Of a stretch of DNA of 6,616 nucleotides, positions 5,112 to 6,616 are shown piece by piece. Every line of letters begins with the position of its first letter. Position 1 is the stretch's first letter. Made by a program: the position numbers and the translations under genes. Location of the stretch: positions 1-6,616 of the forward strand of contig VYFM01000227.1 in assembly GCA_009842375.1 (NCBI GenBank). The letters are read 5' to 3'. This stretch comes from Candidatus Poribacteria bacterium (GTDB lineage: Bacteria > Poribacteria > WGA-4E > WGA-3G). The notes below the pieces were generated by a model that worked only from the letters and a program-made list of their open reading frames with translations, was not told the origin of the DNA and made no database searches.

Positions 5112-5149
5112 CGCAAGCGGATTCGTTCAATTCAAGTATTACGCTTGCG
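5112..5149. repeat. 8-bp inverted repeat CGCAAGCG/CGCTTGCG
   Basis: The perfect arms at 5112-5119 and 5142-5149 enclose 22 AT-rich bases containing TTCAATTCAAG. It lies in the 250-base gap between the 88-residue gene and the receptor relic. It could be a protein or recombinase binding site; no function is assigned. Confidence 0.45.
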
Positions 5150-5174
5150 CACGATAGCAGTACTCCTTCGGTAG

Positions 5175-5216
5175 AGCCTTGATAAGGCTGTGGCCGTAAT
5201 CGCCATCAAATTGGCG
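5175..5216. repeat. Two small hairpins after the 88-residue gene
   Basis: AGCCTT/AAGGCT (5175-5180/5184-5189, loop GAT) and CGCCA/TGGCG (5201-5205/5212-5216) occur in tandem 70-110 bases past the minus-strand stop at 5287. Neither has a T-run, so they are at best weak transcript-end structures. Confidence 0.3.
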
Positions 5217-5286
5217 TGGCAATGAATACGCCGACCTTGAGAGTTTCCCAAGGATGTAATTCGGATAATGTTAAGGGTAACTGTGT

Positions 5287-5553
5287 TTATCGTATGGTAA
5301 TCCCAAGCATGCCCAAGACTGCACTTCCGATCACATACCAAGCCAGCAGGCCAATTGGAATGAACACCACCGCCCAAAAACAGCAGCGCCATATCTCGCT
5401 TGTCGGTATGTGGACCGTCACCCGGCGTGAGGCGGATTGCCGGTGGGACGGAGACTGGAGATCACCTTCCATCCGTGCCGCTCTCGCCCACTGGTCTTGG
5501 TCGGGACTAGGTTCCTTTTTTGACCAGTCCCATTTTTCGTCAATCGGTGTCAT
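5287..5553 (-). CDS. Small C-tail-anchored membrane protein, 88 residues
   Basis: The ATG at 5553 lies directly after an in-frame TAG and is preceded by GAAGG (5566-5562) with an 8-base spacer, a reasonable ribosome binding site. The protein starts MTPIDEKWDWSKKEPSPDQD, a hydrophilic, Ser/Pro/Arg-containing N-terminal half. It ends with a hydrophobic segment at about residues 55-85 (IWRCCFWAVVFIPIGLLAWY and following) that is probably one long or two tight membrane helices, with a basic last residue. No catalytic motif or family is recognised. It lies downstream of the 272-residue membrane protein on the same strand with a short leader frame between them, so they may form one unit. The plus-strand frame across the same DNA lacks these signals. 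Confidence 0.55.
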   Translation of the reverse strand: MTPIDEKWDWSKKEPSPDQDQWARAARMEGDLQSPSHRQSASRRVTVHIPTSEIWRCCFWAVVFIPIGLLAWYVIGSAVLGMLGITIR

Positions 5554-5567
5554 CTATAGCGCCTTCG

Positions 5568-5624
5568 TTAATTGGTTTCTCGTAAGCCCCTGTCACCGGG
5601 GTTTCGGATCGTGATGATTGCCAT
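5568..5624 (-). CDS. 18-codon leader-like ORF with near-perfect Shine-Dalgarno
   Basis: ATG 5624 starts MAIITIRNPGDRGLRETN and stops at TAA 5570-5568, 14 bases before the ATG of the 88-residue gene. Its ribosome binding site is one of the strongest in the window. It could be a leader peptide that sets translation of the downstream gene, a real micropeptide, or the start of a longer gene. A one-base forward shift after the CCC proline codon would continue as VTGAYEKPINEGAIDDTD, ending inside the downstream gene's start. It is therefore also possible that this is a frameshifted small gene of about 27 codons. Confidence 0.45.
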   Translation of the reverse strand: MAIITIRNPGDRGLRETN

Positions 5625-5627
5625 GAA

Positions 5628-5636
5628 ATCACCTCC
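5628..5636 (-). promoter_or_regulatory. Nine-base Shine-Dalgarno GGAGGTGAT
   Basis: GGAGGTGAT on the minus strand matches nine consecutive bases of the complement of the 16S rRNA 3' end. The GGAGGT core is 6 bases before ATG 5624. This strength decides the start of the 18-codon frame. Confidence 0.7.
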
Positions 5637-5652
5637 CTACTCGCCGAAGCAG

Positions 5653-5681
5653 AATTTACGCACGGGTTGGGGTGAAATCAA
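5653..5681 (-). promoter_or_regulatory. Possible promoter for the leader and 88-residue gene
   Basis: On the minus strand TTGATT (5681-5676) and TAAATT (5658-5653) are 17 bases apart; each matches 4 of 6 consensus positions. An inverted repeat GCCACT/AGTGGC (5683-5688/5705-5710) lies just upstream of the -35 and could be an operator. The support is modest. Confidence 0.3.
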
Positions 5682-5772
5682 GGCCACTGGCTGGTTTCTG
5701 ATGAAGTGGCAAACGATAGCCCCGGTTTTCGGACATAAGTCGTGATTGCCAGGGCGGCAGGTACTATTAACA

Positions 5773-6591
5773 CTATCCAACTAACCTGTTTTGAAGCCAC
5801 CTATAGAGCCTGACCCCCGCTGCACCGGGAATACCGGCCAACAATCCCACAAACAGACAGAGCAGCGCCGCGAGCCAGAGAATCGATATCGAATTAATCA
5901 CTACAAGCCAAACCAGTATCCCTATCACGGTCCCGGTAAAGCTTGCCTCAACAAGCGGTACGCCCCAGAGGTGCCAGATTGGTTGATACGGTTGCTTGTA
6001 TTTCACCCGGATACCCGCTTTCTGGCATGAGATGAAAATGACTGGATCCACGTCGGAAAGGATATTCGTCATGTATGTGAATCTGATTGTTTGTCCACGT
6101 GCGAGCACAGGGACTTCATACCAGCGCTGATTAGACCACATCTCCCAGTTGGCAGCCTGGGTCTGGTGAATTTGGGCTGCGGTTACGTCATCCCCTGCGG
6201 CTCTCGCCCTTTCTATTTCTTCAATCGAATTTTGCAGTGACTTCTTCATGTCCTCATACTCTGCCGTGTGCTTCAAGAATTCGACTGTGCCCTCAATGTG
6301 CGTCTTTTCAGTCATCAGCTGCATTTGCTCATTCCCAGTCCATACCTTCACCTCCAAGTTTTCTACATCTCTCATGCTACGATTAACCAACCAGACATTG
6401 CTCATGTATAGATTCTGCACCGGACTGTCACCAACGGTCACCAAAACCTCGCCGTGAATATTGTCGTAGGTCGAAACGCCAATCCGATCATGCCTTACAT
6501 GATAGGTGAGCAATGCCCGTCGATTACGCACCAGAATCACAAGCAACGTCACTATAAAGGTTAGAACAGAGGTAATTACCAGATCCAACAC
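5773..6591 (-). CDS. Hypothetical membrane protein, 272 residues
   Basis: The GTG at 6591 starts MLDLVITSVLTFIVTLLVIL, a membrane anchor at about residues 3-22 followed by basic RNRR, which places the following domain in the cytoplasm by the positive-inside rule. Residues 28-90 look strand-rich (IGVSTYDNIHGEVLVTV, NVWLVNRSMRDVENLEVKVW). Residues 103-150 form a charged helical or coiled-coil region, residues 155-200 form a further strand-rich part, and two membrane helices follow at about 215-235 and 238-258 before a basic tail. No catalytic motif or known family is recognised; it could be a sensor, scaffold or effector anchored at the inner membrane. The start is well supported by GAGGAG 8 bases upstream. 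It heads a minus-strand cluster with the 18-codon frame and the 88-residue membrane protein. Confidence 0.75.
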   Translation of the reverse strand: MLDLVITSVLTFIVTLLVILVRNRRALLTYHVRHDRIGVSTYDNIHGEVLVTVGDSPVQNLYMSNVWLVNRSMRDVENLEVKVWTGNEQMQLMTEKTHIEGTVEFLKHTAEYEDMKKSLQNSIEEIERARAAGDDVTAAQIHQTQAANWEMWSNQRWYEVPVLARGQTIRFTYMTNILSDVDPVIFISCQKAGIRVKYKQPYQPIWHLWGVPLVEASFTGTVIGILVWLVVINSISILWLAALLCLFVGLLAGIPGAAGVRLYRWLQNRLVG

Positions 6592-6599
6592 AGCACAAT

Positions 6600-6605
6600 C
6601 TCCTC
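6600..6605 (-). promoter_or_regulatory. Ribosome binding site GAGGAG for the 272-residue gene
   Basis: GAGGAG on the minus strand lies 8 bases before the GTG at 6591. It selects this GTG over the TTG codon that follows it. The promoter must lie beyond the right window edge. Confidence 0.65.
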
Positions 6606-6616
6606 AGGAATAATTA

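Noticed and set aside
5216..5614. 132-codon plus-strand frame
   Set aside because: It is antisense to the 88-residue membrane gene and the 18-codon frame, both of which have ribosome binding sites.

Overview
This 6.6 kb window looks like an accessory or genomic-island stretch of a bacterial genome, most likely proteobacterial. The evidence for that placement is limited: moderately GC-rich DNA, an IS5-family transposase remnant, and a decayed minus-strand frame that resembles the C-terminus of a TonB-dependent receptor. No rRNA, tRNA, CRISPR array or housekeeping gene was seen. Genes lie on both strands and several are broken or fragmentary. No species assignment is possible from this sequence alone.

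Layout. The left 581 bases hold the N-terminal part of a minus-strand protein that runs off the window edge. Its start resembles N-terminal regions I recall from large accessory proteins of phages and integrative elements. A 320-base intergenic region rich in nested inverted repeats follows. It ends in a near-consensus promoter whose predicted +1 is the A of the ATG of a 135-residue plus-strand gene (901-1308), so that gene may be leaderless. From 1309 to about 2010 there are only tiny or frameshifted reading frames and AT-richer spacer. A short membrane-protein N-terminus (from 2015) then runs straight into an IS5-family remnant (about 2101-2800). The transposase there, on the minus strand, has lost its N-terminal half.

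The centre holds a plus-strand gene (2944-3741) that combines two membrane segments, a charged helical linker and a C-terminal HNH nuclease domain. Facing it tail-to-tail is a minus-strand pair of unknown genes (66 and 152 residues) joined by an ATGA start/stop overlap. Upstream of that pair, 4626-5036 carries a decayed relic that reads like the end of a TonB-dependent receptor split over several frames.

The right end is a minus-strand cluster. It comprises a 272-residue membrane protein with a strong ribosome binding site, a possible internal promoter, an 18-codon frame with a nearly perfect Shine-Dalgarno sequence, and an 88-residue C-tail membrane protein. Together with the membrane-HNH gene this makes a plausible but unproven accessory (perhaps defence or mobile-element) neighbourhood. 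No known system could be identified with confidence.
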